From Bacteroidota bacterium (GTDB lineage Bacteria > Bacteroidota > Bacteroidia > Chitinophagales > Chitinophagaceae): 64,000 nt of DNA. The notes beneath the pieces were generated by a model. It saw only the letters and a program-made list of their open reading frames with translations, did no database searches and was not told the origin of the DNA. Each line of letters opens with the position of its first letter. Within the stretch, counting starts at the first letter, position 1. Location of the stretch: positions 1 to 64,000 of the forward strand of contig VGMN01000004.1 in the NCBI GenBank assembly GCA_016866355.1, given 5' to 3'. The translations under genes and the position numbers were made by a program. Shown here one piece after another: positions 40,855 through 51,202 of the stretch.

Positions 40855-41361
40855 ATGGGATTAAAACATTTGGTAGTTATAATTTTATTTTCATTATTGC
40901 TTTTGCCTATAACTTCTTGGGGCCAAGCTCAAGAAACCTATGCAGATGAGCAAAGGCAACAATTATTGAGGCGTAAAGAAGCAATGCTGTTCAAGCCCGT
41001 AAGTATTACTGAAACTACGCAAGAAGTAATTGAAGTCATTGGATTGGGTTCTCCTTCATTTACTGTTTCAAATCATGCAGATGGTACTGAGGGAAGCTAT
41101 GTGCATCAATTACGTGTGAGCTATACATTACAAACAGTTGGCGGAAAAAATGGGTATAAAATTATTTTCTATGGAGTTGGTGAGAAAATCCCTTATAGTG
41201 TTTTAAAAGAAGATGGCAGCACATTTATTTATATTCCTTTTCAGATTCATGATCAATTAAAAAGTAGAATTGAGCAATCAATAAATGCTCGTAGAAAGGT
41301 GCAATTAAAGCTTTTGCTAAAGCCCTCAGGCGTTAGAGAAGCGACCTGGATTATTAATTAA
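40855..41361 (+). CDS. Secreted protein of unknown function
   Basis: 168 aa with signal peptide (LVVIILFSLLLLPITSWGQAQE); no family recognised. Confidence 0.65.
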   Translation: MGLKHLVVIILFSLLLLPITSWGQAQETYADEQRQQLLRRKEAMLFKPVSITETTQEVIEVIGLGSPSFTVSNHADGTEGSYVHQLRVSYTLQTVGGKNGYKIIFYGVGEKIPYSVLKEDGSTFIYIPFQIHDQLKSRIEQSINARRKVQLKLLLKPSGVREATWIIN

Positions 41362-41422
41362 CTAAAGATAAGTTTACTTGCTGCAGGTCTGGAATGTTAC
41401 TATTCTAAGCTCATCTAATTAA

Positions 41423-41452
41423 AAATGCCCCGTCAAGGGGCATTTGTTTTTT
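41423..41452. terminator. Intrinsic terminator-like hairpin
   Basis: AAATGCCCC GTCAA GGGGCATTT followed by a T-run; A-run on the other side serves the minus-strand tRNA-Ser. Confidence 0.75.
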
Positions 41453-41455
41453 TTG

Positions 41456-41540
41456 CGGAGAGAGAGGGATTCGAACCCCCGGAGGTGTTACCCTCAACGG
41501 TTTTCAAGACCGCCGCAATCGACCGCTCTGCCATCTCTCC
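41456..41540 (-). tRNA. tRNA-Ser (anticodon UGA)
   Basis: Class II tRNA, acceptor GGAGAGA/TCTCTCC, loop CTTGAAA. Confidence 0.93.
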
Positions 41541-41613
41541 GGCGCGAATGTAAGACATGGTCAATCTTTAACCAAATGAGTGAGTATGATTAACTTCAGC
41601 CTCCCTAAATAAG

Positions 41614-43431
41614 ATGAAAGCGCTAGCCACTTTATTGCCCTTTGCCTGGAAATATAGATTTTACTTGATGGGGGGGCTTTTTTTTGTTTTTATTTCAAAT
41701 TACTTCAATGTACTGACCCCTCAGCTTACCAGTTTTATAATCGATCACGTGCAACGAACGCTTCAGTTGCCCGGGTACGTACCCAACTCGTCTACTCCCG
41801 CCTACGATGGATTAGTACTTCAACTCTCCACAACGATTCTAAAATATGGCAATAGTTTACCAGGGGTGGTTGCGCTTTGTGGAATAACACTGTTGGTACT
41901 GGCTTTGCTTCGTGGTTTTTTTCTCTTTTTGATGCGCCAAACTATAATAGTGATGAGTAGACACATTGAGTACGAACAAAAAAATCAAATTTATTCGCAT
42001 TACCAATCATTAGATATTTCTTTTTTAAAACAGAATCGGGTAGGTGATTTGATGAATCGAATTGCTGAAGATGTGGCAAGGGTTAGACTATTCACCGGGC
42101 CAGCCATCATGTACATTGCCAATTTGATTGCAGTGATATCACTGTGTGTTTATTTTATGTTTTCCCGTGATTCCTTACTTGCCTTGTACGTATTGGCACC
42201 ACTTCCTGCCTTAGCCATACTCATTTACTTTATTAACAATATTATTAACCAGCGAAGTGAACGAATTCAGGAGGTATTATCAGACCTGACCGCCCATGCA
42301 CAAGAATCCTATGCGGGTATCCGGGTTATTAAGTCCTTCAGCCAAGAACGATCATTAATTAATTTTTACCAATCACTCGTTGGGTTGTATCGGAAAGAAG
42401 TACTAGGCCTTGTTAAAGTTGAAGCACTTTATTTTCCCTCGATTACTTTACTAATTGGAATCAGTACGCTACTAACTATCATGATCGGGGGCCTTTATTA
42501 TATTAACGGGAATAGTGATATAGGGGTGCATACTATTGTAGAATTTGTAATGTATATTAACATGCTCACCTTTCCCGTTAGCGCCATTGGGTTAACAGCA
42601 AGTATGGTTCAGCGAGCTGCAGCTTCTCAAAAAAGAATCAATGAATTTATGCAGGTAAAGCCCACAATAATTACTAAGGAGCCCGCTTCTAAAATTTTGC
42701 TCAAAGGGGATTTGATTTTTAAGAATGTCAACTTTACTTACCCTGAAACGGGTATACATGCATTGAAGCAAATCAATATACATATAAAACAAGGCGAGAG
42801 GGTGCTTGTAATGGGAAAAACAGGAAGTGGCAAGTCTACGCTACTCCAATTGATACTTCGTTACTACAACACAGAGCTAGGCGGCATCTTTATTGGGGAT
42901 ACCAACATTGCAAACACAGACCTATTAAATTATCGAAACCAAATTGGATATGTGCCGCAGGACAGTTTTCTATTTTCTGATACCATTGCAGCAAATATTT
43001 CATTTGGTCAGGAAGGTGTTATGCAGCAAGCAATAGAGTGGGCAGCCAACGCTGCTGCGATAGATACGGAAATTACGCAGTTTCCAGCGGGGTATCAAAC
43101 CTTGGTAGGGGAGCGAGGTGTAACTTTAAGCGGTGGACAGAAACAGCGTATTTCTTTAGCAAGAGCACTGGTAAAAAAACCAATGCTGTTATTGCTTGAC
43201 GACTGCTTAAGTGCTGTGGATAGCAGTACTGAGCAAAAAATTGCTACTCATTTTACAACTCACTTAAAAGGTGTGACACAGATACTCGTGTCACACCGTG
43301 TCCATGCTCACTTGGATTTTGACAGGGTTATTATATTGGAGAACGGTGAAATAATTGAGATGGGTTCGCCAACAACATTGCTCTCACTTGGAGGGGTCTA
43401 TCAGAAAATGGCTCAACTCCAGCGTCAATAA
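41614..43431 (+). CDS. ABC transporter ATP-binding/permease protein (MsbA-like exporter)
   Basis: 6-TM domain; GKTGSGKSTLLQLILR Walker A, LSGGQKQRISLARAL signature, LLLLDDCLSAVD Walker B. Confidence 0.95.
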   Translation: MKALATLLPFAWKYRFYLMGGLFFVFISNYFNVLTPQLTSFIIDHVQRTLQLPGYVPNSSTPAYDGLVLQLSTTILKYGNSLPGVVALCGITLLVLALLRGFFLFLMRQTIIVMSRHIEYEQKNQIYSHYQSLDISFLKQNRVGDLMNRIAEDVARVRLFTGPAIMYIANLIAVISLCVYFMFSRDSLLALYVLAPLPALAILIYFINNIINQRSERIQEVLSDLTAHAQESYAGIRVIKSFSQERSLINFYQSLVGLYRKEVLGLVKVEALYFPSITLLIGISTLLTIMIGGLYYINGNSDIGVHTIVEFVMYINMLTFPVSAIGLTASMVQRAAASQKRINEFMQVKPTIITKEPASKILLKGDLIFKNVNFTYPETGIHALKQINIHIKQGERVLVMGKTGSGKSTLLQLILRYYNTELGGIFIGDTNIANTDLLNYRNQIGYVPQDSFLFSDTIAANISFGQEGVMQQAIEWAANAAAIDTEITQFPAGYQTLVGERGVTLSGGQKQRISLARALVKKPMLLLLDDCLSAVDSSTEQKIATHFTTHLKGVTQILVSHRVHAHLDFDRVIILENGEIIEMGSPTTLLSLGGVYQKMAQLQRQ

Positions 43432-43532
43432 TAAGTAGCATAAAAATCTAAAAACTGATTTGGGCATATTTCAAAGATTTTTATATTTGTAGGATACCAA
43501 AAATTAACATTTAAACTGCAAAATCTACCACT

Positions 43533-43937
43533 GTGAACTACGAGAACAACGAAAGGAAAATGGATAGCATTTACAGCAAACGCCTCAGGGCTGGTAAAAG
43601 GCGAACTTATTTTTTTGATGTACGCGCCACTAAGGGGAATGATTACTATTTGACCATTACTGAAAGCAGAAAACGTTTTGATGATAATGGCTATGATCGT
43701 CATAAAATCTTTCTTTACAAAGAAGACTTTAACAAATTTGTAAAGACATTAGGGGAAGCCGTTGATTATGTAAAAACGGAGTTGATGCCCAATTTTGATT
43801 TTGATGCTTTCAATCATGATGAAGTGGAGGAAGAAAACAACTTGCCCGCTCAGCCTCAGGAAAGCACGGAATTGCCCAAACCAAACACAGAGATAAATAC
43901 AGACCAAATTAACACGGAGGACGTTGATAAATGGTGA
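43533..43937 (+). CDS. DUF3276 family PUR-alpha-like nucleic-acid-binding protein
   Basis: IYSKRLRAGKRRTYFFDVRATKGNDYYLTITESRKRF; GTG start with TATATTTG box at 43482-43489. Confidence 0.85.
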   Translation: MNYENNERKMDSIYSKRLRAGKRRTYFFDVRATKGNDYYLTITESRKRFDDNGYDRHKIFLYKEDFNKFVKTLGEAVDYVKTELMPNFDFDAFNHDEVEEENNLPAQPQESTELPKPNTEINTDQINTEDVDKW

Positions 43938-44083
43938 TTATTTAAATATCAGATAATCAACGTTTTATAATTTGATGGATAGCTTTTTAATGCAATTGTT
44001 AAGAGTTTTAAAAAAATCGTTTATCTTTCACACCTAATTATAGCTTCTTGATTAAGAGAGTTCTAATAACCAAAAAAGTAACC

Positions 44084-47000
44084 ATGCAACCAAAGTCTAC
44101 AATTTTTAAAATGCAAAGTTCTATTTTTACAAGCCTTGCCTTTCTGCTCCATTTCCTGCTTATTTCTTTTGTGACATTTTCACAAACTTTTAGCAATGGG
44201 CCGCTCTCCACAGGCTCAACCTCCTCCAATAATACACCTGCACCAACTGGCTTCACTTGGAGCGAGGTTCAAGCTGGAAACACTTCCGCCGGGTTTGGAG
44301 CCAATATTGCCACTGGTTTTTCAGTAGCTGATAATTTTACTGTTGTTGGCTCCTGGGCAGTAAATAAAATTACTTTCTTCGCATATTCTACAGGATTTGC
44401 TGGTACTACATCCCCGTTTGATGCCGTTACGGTTGCCATATACAATACGGATCCTTCTGTTGGCAATCCAACCCCAGTTTTTGGTGATAGAACCACCAAT
44501 CGGTTTTTAGCGAGTTCCTCCGCTTCCATGTATCGCATTTTTAATGCAACACCAGGTACTACACGTCATATTTTTAAAATAGAGGCTTCTGTCCCCGTTA
44601 CGTTGACTACCGGAAGCTATTGGGTCGAGTGGAAAGTTGGTTCTGGCACCTTAGGGAATTTTAGTCCAAGCGTAACCATTGTAGGTTCTGTTTCTCCTCC
44701 CAATGCTAATGCAAAACAAAGGAGTGGTACCGGTGCATGGACATCTCTAGTTGATGGTGCAAATCCGCAGGAAATGCCGTTTATTGTTGATTATTTCACC
44801 AGCGCATGCACTGGTACACCTGCGCCAGGTAACACAATTTCATCTGTTACAACTGTCTGCCCAGGTATAAATTTCAATTTAACTTTACAGAATCCCACTG
44901 TCGGCTCAGGTGTGAGCTACCAGTGGCAGTCCTCCGCTGATGGCGTTTCTTGGACAAACATTACCGGAGCAACAAATCCGATATTAACCACTAACCAAGC
45001 AGCTGCAAGATTCTATCGTTGCCAAGTAACCTGTTCCGGAAACATGGGAACCTCAACCCCTGTGTTGGTAAATCTCAGTCCTAACTCCGCTTGCTATTGT
45101 GCAGCGGGAGCAACTAGTACTGCCTTTGAAAAAATCTCAAATGTCACATTTGGTACAATCAATAATACTACCACCTCCACTGCTGGTTATGAAAACTTTA
45201 CTTCGCTTTCCACAAATGTAATTGCAGGTCAAACCCTACCCATATCAGTTTCGATTTCAAATGCATTTGCATCTGATGAGGTTCGGGTTTGGATTGATTT
45301 TAACCAAGATGGGGATTTTATTGATGCTGGTGAGGCTGTTTATACCTCAGCCCGTGGGGTTGGACCTCATGTAGGTAACATCACTATTTCTGGTGCTGCT
45401 ACTTTAGGTGCCACTCGCATGCGTGTTCGTATGCATGATGCTGCGGCTGGTGGAAACACCACCCCATGTGGTAACTCCACCTATGGACAGGTTGAAGATT
45501 ACACAGTAAATATTCAGCCTTGTGTACAAAATGCATTCACAACTAACCCTGCTAATGCTGCCACTACCTGTGGTGGAAATGCAACATTCACTGTTGCAGC
45601 CTCTGGATCGGCCCCCTCATTTACATGGCAGTTCAGAACTAGCCCAACTGCTGCATGGCAGGAATTGCCAAATGGCGGTGTTGTAAGCGGTGCTACTACT
45701 TCAACATTGACATTTACAAACGTTCCAACAACTTGGAATGGTTATGAAATCAGAAGCATTCTTCGGGGACCTTGTACTGGCGTAACGCCAAGTGCTAGTG
45801 CAACATTTACTGTAAATCCCGTTCAGACAAATGTTAGCCCTGCTTCCGCTATAATTTGCCGTGGCGATCTTCAACGTTTGACTATTAGCAATTTTGCTTC
45901 CACCTCCGCACCGATGACCTCCACATTCACATCCACGGATGTGCCAAAAGCAATTCCTGATGCAAATGCTGCGGGAACTTCAAGTAATATTACTGTGGGT
46001 GGTCTTCCTGCTGGAGCTACTATTACAAATCTGGCTGTTAGATTCAGCATTCCAGCTCACACATGGCCTGGTGATTTGGCAATTGCATTGCGTGCCCCTA
46101 ATGGACAAGTATTAAACCTTGATTATTACATTAGTAATACAGGATACGGTCCTGGAAACGGAATGGTGAATACTGTTATCAGCTCATTAGGAACTGCAGC
46201 ATTATCTTCAGCTGTTTCTCCGTTTACGGGTACTTTCCGAGCTGATCGCGCCGGTGCCGCTGATGCATCCACCACTGGTATTCCTGTTACTACAACAAGT
46301 TGGGCTGCTTTATACGGTCCTGCTGCTGGAACATACACATTAGCTTTACGCGACAGTTATGGTGGCGACGTTGGTACATTGACTGCCTGGTCAGTTGCTG
46401 TCACTTATGTAATCCCAAGTTATGGAGAGGGTGTTTGGACGGCTACTCCTGCTCAGGCTGGAACCATGTTCTTGGATGCTGCCGGATTAGTGCCTTACAA
46501 TGGAACGCGTGAGGATACAATCTATGTTCGTCCTAATGTAAATACTACTTATTCAGTATTCTTTAATTCTACCATCTCACCATGTACTTCAGCTCCTGCT
46601 CAAGTGCCAATCAGTGTAGGATTACCTATCAATAATTTATCAGTACCTGCTACTGTTGCAACCTGCGTTGGAAGTGGCTTTACCATAACCGCTTCACATG
46701 GCGAAATACCTGCATCTAATGCAGCGCCAATTTATCAATGGCAGCAAAGTGCTGATGGTGGTGTAACCTGGACAAACGTTGCTAACGCAACTACTCCAGT
46801 ACTTACACTGGCTTCTACTACACAAGCTATGAATGGAACACGTTACCGTATCCTTTCTCGCTCTGGTTCTTGCGCAATTGCAGCTTCTGGTAGTACAACG
46901 CTAGTGGTTAATGCACTGCCTTCTATTACGCTTGCATCTCCAACTACTAACCTAACTCCAGGTAAAACCACAACTATCACTGGTAGCAGCTCACCAGCTG

Positions 47001-47431
47001 CCGCTACATGGAGCTGGTCATTGAATGGAGCTACAATTGGAGGCACTGTAAATACACAGGTAGTTAATATAGATGGACTCGGTAATTATCAAGCCACTGT
47101 CCGCGATGTGAATGGATGTGTTAATCGCTCCAATGTCCTTGCTATCGGTGCAGAAGCTTCTGATAAATTATGGATCTATCCAAACCCAACTACCGGCGCC
47201 TTCCAAGTTCGTTATTACCATGCTGGTGATATGAATGAAAAGCGTATTATCTCTGTATACAATGCTGCGGGTCAGTTGGTAGCTAGCAAAACATTCGATC
47301 TTACTTACACGTCATCTCCATACCTGAGAATGGATGTGGATTTGAGTGGTGCTGCTCGTGGAACTTACGTTGTAAAAGTTGCACATCAGTTCAGCGGTAA
47401 GATTGTAGCCGGTCTGGTACTGGTTCAGTAA
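44084..47431 (+). CDS. Large secreted T9SS cargo protein with GEVED domain, proprotein-convertase P-domain and Ig-like repeats
   Basis: VRVWIDFNQDGDFIDAGEAV..GQVEDYTVNI (GEVED); P-domain-like WPGDLAIALRAPNGQ..GTYTLALRDSYGGDVGTLTAWSVAVTY; C-terminal LWIYPNPTTGAFQV T9SS domain. ATG at 44084 preferred over TTG at 44048. Confidence 0.88.
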   Translation: MQPKSTIFKMQSSIFTSLAFLLHFLLISFVTFSQTFSNGPLSTGSTSSNNTPAPTGFTWSEVQAGNTSAGFGANIATGFSVADNFTVVGSWAVNKITFFAYSTGFAGTTSPFDAVTVAIYNTDPSVGNPTPVFGDRTTNRFLASSSASMYRIFNATPGTTRHIFKIEASVPVTLTTGSYWVEWKVGSGTLGNFSPSVTIVGSVSPPNANAKQRSGTGAWTSLVDGANPQEMPFIVDYFTSACTGTPAPGNTISSVTTVCPGINFNLTLQNPTVGSGVSYQWQSSADGVSWTNITGATNPILTTNQAAARFYRCQVTCSGNMGTSTPVLVNLSPNSACYCAAGATSTAFEKISNVTFGTINNTTTSTAGYENFTSLSTNVIAGQTLPISVSISNAFASDEVRVWIDFNQDGDFIDAGEAVYTSARGVGPHVGNITISGAATLGATRMRVRMHDAAAGGNTTPCGNSTYGQVEDYTVNIQPCVQNAFTTNPANAATTCGGNATFTVAASGSAPSFTWQFRTSPTAAWQELPNGGVVSGATTSTLTFTNVPTTWNGYEIRSILRGPCTGVTPSASATFTVNPVQTNVSPASAIICRGDLQRLTISNFASTSAPMTSTFTSTDVPKAIPDANAAGTSSNITVGGLPAGATITNLAVRFSIPAHTWPGDLAIALRAPNGQVLNLDYYISNTGYGPGNGMVNTVISSLGTAALSSAVSPFTGTFRADRAGAADASTTGIPVTTTSWAALYGPAAGTYTLALRDSYGGDVGTLTAWSVAVTYVIPSYGEGVWTATPAQAGTMFLDAAGLVPYNGTREDTIYVRPNVNTTYSVFFNSTISPCTSAPAQVPISVGLPINNLSVPATVATCVGSGFTITASHGEIPASNAAPIYQWQQSADGGVTWTNVANATTPVLTLASTTQAMNGTRYRILSRSGSCAIAASGSTTLVVNALPSITLASPTTNLTPGKTTTITGSSSPAAATWSWSLNGATIGGTVNTQVVNIDGLGNYQATVRDVNGCVNRSNVLAIGAEASDKLWIYPNPTTGAFQVRYYHAGDMNEKRIISVYNAAGQLVASKTFDLTYTSSPYLRMDVDLSGAARGTYVVKVAHQFSGKIVAGLVLVQ

Positions 47432-47452
47432 TCTAAGTATATAACTAAATCG

Positions 47453-47483
47453 AAAAGTCCCTGGGAAACCAGGGACTTTTTTT
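47453..47483 (+). terminator. Intrinsic terminator of the T9SS cargo gene
   Basis: AAAAGTCCCTGG GAAA CCAGGGACTTTT TTT: perfect 12-bp stem with GAAA tetraloop. Confidence 0.92.
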
Positions 47484-47552
47484 ATGCGTTGATTAAAATT
47501 TCTATTAGAGGGAGGGCGTGGGTTTTACCTTTGAAGCAGCAATACGTTTGGA

Positions 47553-49202
47553 TTAACGCATTTTTTTGTAGGCATTAATCAAGCCATTAGTAGAGGAGTC
47601 GTGACTTTTTATTGGTTTGTTGTCTGCCAACTCTGGAAGTATTTTTTTGGCTAATTGTTTTCCCAATTCCACTCCCCATTGGTCAAAGCTATAGATGTTC
47701 CAAATTACGCCCTGTGTAAAAATTTTATGTTCATACAGCGCTATTAATTGGCCCAAGGAAAAGGGGTTTAATTTTTTAACAAGTATTGAATTGGTGGGTT
47801 TATTTCCTTTAAAAACTTTAAAGGGTGTTAGCTTTTTTATTTCAGCCGGGCTAAGTCCTAGTTTTTTTAACTCTTGCTTGACCTCAGTAATTGATTTTCC
47901 TTGTAACAGAGCCCCGGTTTGAGCAAAAAAGTTACTCATCAATTTTTGATGATGGTCCCCAATAGGGTTATGCGATTGTGCGGCAGCAATAAAATCACAG
48001 GGTATTAAGGGGGTGCCTTGATGAATCAGTTGGTAAAAGGCATGCTGCCCATTGGTGCCTGGTTCTCCCCAAATAATGGGCCCGGTTGCATACGAAACAG
48101 GCTTACCATTACGGTCTGTTTGTTTTCCGTTACTTTCCATATTTCCTTGTTGGAAATAAGCGGGAAATCGATGAAGGTATTGGTCATAAGGAAGAATCGC
48201 TTCAGTTTGTGCACCAAAAAAATTAGTGTACCAAATTCCCAATAATGCCATAATTACTGGCATGTTTTCTTTTAAAGGCGCATTCTTAAAATGATTATCC
48301 ATGTGATGCGCTCCTTTAAGAAGGTCAATAAAGCAGTCAAAGCCAATGGTAAGTGAAATGGATAAGCCTATGGCACTCCAAATTGAGTAGCGTCCTCCCA
48401 CCCAATCCCAAAAAGTAAACATGTTTTTACTGTCAATTCCAAACCGTAGGACTTCTTTCTCATTAGTGCTCAACGCTACAAAATGCTTAGCTATATGAGA
48501 TTCTTTTTTTACTTTTTTCAAAAACCACTCCCTTGCTGTGAATGCATTGGTCATGGTCTCTTGGGTTGTAAATGTTTTTGATGCAATTAGAAAAAGCGTC
48601 TCCTCTGGGTCTACTTTTTTCAAGATTTCAGCAATATGGCTTCCATCTACATTAGAGACAAAAAAGGTCTCAATCCCTTTTTTCCAATAGGGTTTAAGCG
48701 CTTCTGTCACCATAAGCGGCCCAAGGTCGCTTCCACCAATCCCAATATTTACTATATACTTTATTCGTTTTCCACTAAATCCCCTGTGCTTACCCAAATG
48801 AATCCCCTCACAAAAGGCCTTCATCTGTCCTAGCACTTTTTTTATAGCGGGCATTACATTTTTCCCCTCAACAAATATGGGCTGCTTACTAAAATTCCGA
48901 AGTGCTGTATGTAGTACAGCTCTGTGTTCAGTTGCATTGATAGCAGCGCCTGAAAAGAGCATCGACCTAGACTCTTCTAGTTGGCATGCTTTTGCCAAGC
49001 CCACTAATAAGTCCATAGTTGTCTCAGTAATCCTGTTTTTAGAATAATCTAATACTAGATCTTTTGTGCAGCAGGAGAATTTATTAAAACGGGATGGATC
49101 AGTTGCGAAAAGTTGCTGCAGCGAAATGTGCTTATTTTTTTTATAGTGGGCCTGTAATTTTTCCCAAGCAATGGTTTTTGTTGGATTAATGGCCGGCAAC
49201 AT
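47553..49202 (-). CDS. pgi: Glucose-6-phosphate isomerase
   Basis: [32 protein letters not shown] signatures. Confidence 0.96.
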   Translation of the reverse strand: MLPAINPTKTIAWEKLQAHYKKNKHISLQQLFATDPSRFNKFSCCTKDLVLDYSKNRITETTMDLLVGLAKACQLEESRSMLFSGAAINATEHRAVLHTALRNFSKQPIFVEGKNVMPAIKKVLGQMKAFCEGIHLGKHRGFSGKRIKYIVNIGIGGSDLGPLMVTEALKPYWKKGIETFFVSNVDGSHIAEILKKVDPEETLFLIASKTFTTQETMTNAFTAREWFLKKVKKESHIAKHFVALSTNEKEVLRFGIDSKNMFTFWDWVGGRYSIWSAIGLSISLTIGFDCFIDLLKGAHHMDNHFKNAPLKENMPVIMALLGIWYTNFFGAQTEAILPYDQYLHRFPAYFQQGNMESNGKQTDRNGKPVSYATGPIIWGEPGTNGQHAFYQLIHQGTPLIPCDFIAAAQSHNPIGDHHQKLMSNFFAQTGALLQGKSITEVKQELKKLGLSPAEIKKLTPFKVFKGNKPTNSILVKKLNPFSLGQLIALYEHKIFTQGVIWNIYSFDQWGVELGKQLAKKILPELADNKPIKSHDSSTNGLINAYKKMR

Positions 49203-50229
49203 ATTTCAAACTTTTTAATGCTGTTACAGTTTTATCAATCATGGTGGATGTGATATCAAGGTGAGTTACCAGTCTGACTCTATTGGGAGCTATGGCGTAG
49301 GCCAAAATACCCCTTTCCTTCATAGCACCTACAAGGGTAGGGGCAGACAATCCATCTTGCAACTCAAAAATGACAATGTTTGTTTCTACTGGTAGCACTT
49401 TTTTCACAAAGGGTAAAGAGAGAAGTGTGGACGCTAGCGTGGCTGCGTGTACATGATCTATTTTGAGTCGTTCTAAGTGATTATCCAATGCATAAATTCC
49501 AGCTGCAGCCAGAAAGCCGGCCTGCCTCATTCCGCCCCCAAACACCTTGCGAACTCTTCGGGCTTTTTTTATAAAACTGCTACTCCCCACTAATAAACTT
49601 CCAACAGGGCAGCCAAGGCTTTTGCTTAGACATACTGAGATACTATCAAACACTTGCCCATATTGCAAAGCTGATTCGTTTTTTGCAATTAGTGCATTCC
49701 AAAGCCTGGCGCCATCAAGATGTAATGCCAATTGATTTTTGTTGCAAACATTTCGTATCTGTTTAATTTCTTCAAAATCATAACAACTGCCACCTCCGCG
49801 GTTACTTGTGTTTTCAAGTGATACCAGCCTGCTAATTGGTCGGTGTACATCGTCGGGTTGAACGGAGGATTCAATTTGAGAAGCGGTAATTCGTCCATAG
49901 TTCCCTGCTAACAGTTTTACTGAGCACAGTGCATTGAATGCAATTCCACCCCCCTCGTATTGATAAATATGCGAATTTTCATCACAAATAATTTCATCCC
50001 CGGGTTGGGTATGGCATTTAATGGCAATCTGGTTTGTCATGGTACCAGAAGGGCAGAAAATGGCTGCCTGCATTCCAAATAATTCAGCTGTTTTTCTTTC
50101 TAGTGCATTAATTGAGGGATCTTCTCCAAACACATCATCTCCAACAGCTGCTTGTTGCATGGCCGCGTGCATCCCTGGTGTGGGTTTAGTCACGGTATCG
50201 GACCTAAAATCAATTATCGAATCTTGCAT
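49186..50229 (-). CDS. Low-specificity L-threonine aldolase / beta-eliminating lyase family
   Basis: [63 protein letters not shown]-lysine region. Confidence 0.92.
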   Translation of the reverse strand: MQDSIIDFRSDTVTKPTPGMHAAMQQAAVGDDVFGEDPSINALERKTAELFGMQAAIFCPSGTMTNQIAIKCHTQPGDEIICDENSHIYQYEGGGIAFNALCSVKLLAGNYGRITASQIESSVQPDDVHRPISRLVSLENTSNRGGGSCYDFEEIKQIRNVCNKNQLALHLDGARLWNALIAKNESALQYGQVFDSISVCLSKSLGCPVGSLLVGSSSFIKKARRVRKVFGGGMRQAGFLAAAGIYALDNHLERLKIDHVHAATLASTLLSLPFVKKVLPVETNIVIFELQDGLSAPTLVGAMKERGILAYAIAPNRVRLVTHLDITSTMIDKTVTALKSLKYVAGH

Positions 50230-50277
50230 ACCCGCAAGTTAGCAATCGGTCGGTTATCTTTGTTATAAATTCAGGAT

Positions 50278-50769
50278 ATGCCATCATTTGATATTGTTAG
50301 TAAAGTTGAATTACAGGCCTTGGATAATGCGGTGAATGTGACCACACGCGAAATTTCTAATCGGTTTGATTTTAAAGGAGCACACGTGCTAGTGGAGTTA
50401 GATAAAAAGACATTTGTGCTAAAATTGGAGGCCGAAGACGAAATGAAAATGCGCCAGTTAATTGATGTCTTGGTAAGTCGCGCCAATAAACAGGGTATTG
50501 CGCCTGAAGCATTTGATCTCACCAAGGAGGGAGCCCAAAGTGGAAAGATTTGGAGAAAGGAAGTAAAGGTTAGAAATGGGCTGGGACAGGAGGAAGCTAA
50601 AAAGGTGGTCAAACTTGTAAAAGATGCTGGCTTGAAAGTACAAGCTTCTATACAAGATGACTTGGTAAGGGTGACGGGTAAAAAGATTGATGATTTACAA
50701 TCTGTTATTCAGTTGTGTAGGACAGCTGACTTGGGTTTGCCCCTGCAGTTTGTGAATATGAGGGATTGA
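50278..50769 (+). CDS. YajQ family nucleotide-binding protein
   Basis: MPSFDIVSKVELQALDNAVNVTTREISNRFDFKG; C-terminal DLGLPLQFVNMRD. Confidence 0.95.
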   Translation: MPSFDIVSKVELQALDNAVNVTTREISNRFDFKGAHVLVELDKKTFVLKLEAEDEMKMRQLIDVLVSRANKQGIAPEAFDLTKEGAQSGKIWRKEVKVRNGLGQEEAKKVVKLVKDAGLKVQASIQDDLVRVTGKKIDDLQSVIQLCRTADLGLPLQFVNMRD

Positions 50770-50820
50770 TTTGGCTGTTCTGGCTTTACCTCGTAAATTT
50801 GCCTCCCACAATTAATTCAT

Positions 50821-50840
50821 CTTACGGCAAAATCCGTAAG
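50821..50840 (+). promoter_or_regulatory. 5'-leader hairpin upstream of type-B L31 gene
   Basis: CTTACGG CAAAAT CCGTAAG perfect 7-bp stem between a TAAATTTG box (50794-50801) and ATG 50861. Confidence 0.55.
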
Positions 50841-50860
50841 GCCTTAAAAATCATAGTTTT

Positions 50861-51112
50861 ATGAAACAAGGAATCCACCCAGAAAGCTATCGCCTGGTAG
50901 TTTTCAAAGACATGAGTAACGGACACACTTTTTTAAGTCGTTCCACTGCAGCTTCTAAAGAGATGGTAAAATGGGAAGATGGTAATGAATATCCACTCAT
51001 AAAATTGGAGATTTCCAATATGTCTCACCCATTCTTTACTGGTAAGAATATGTTGGTTGACACGGCAGGACGTATCGATAAGTTCAAAAAGAAATACGCT
51101 GCAAAAAAATAA
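50861..51112 (+). CDS. rpmE2: 50S ribosomal protein L31 type B
   Basis: [56 protein letters not shown]. Confidence 0.96.
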   Translation: MKQGIHPESYRLVVFKDMSNGHTFLSRSTAASKEMVKWEDGNEYPLIKLEISNMSHPFFTGKNMLVDTAGRIDKFKKKYAAKK

Positions 51113-51132
51113 TCTACTAATAGTAAGTATTG

Positions 51133-51162
51133 AAAACGCCCTGCTAATGTGGGGCGTTTTTT
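51133..51162 (+). terminator. Intrinsic terminator of type-B L31
   Basis: AAAACGCCC..GGGCGTTTT TT hairpin plus T-run. Confidence 0.75.
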
Positions 51163-51202
51163 ATTTTCTAGGCCTATCCGCATTCTCATTATTTTTACCA
51201 CT

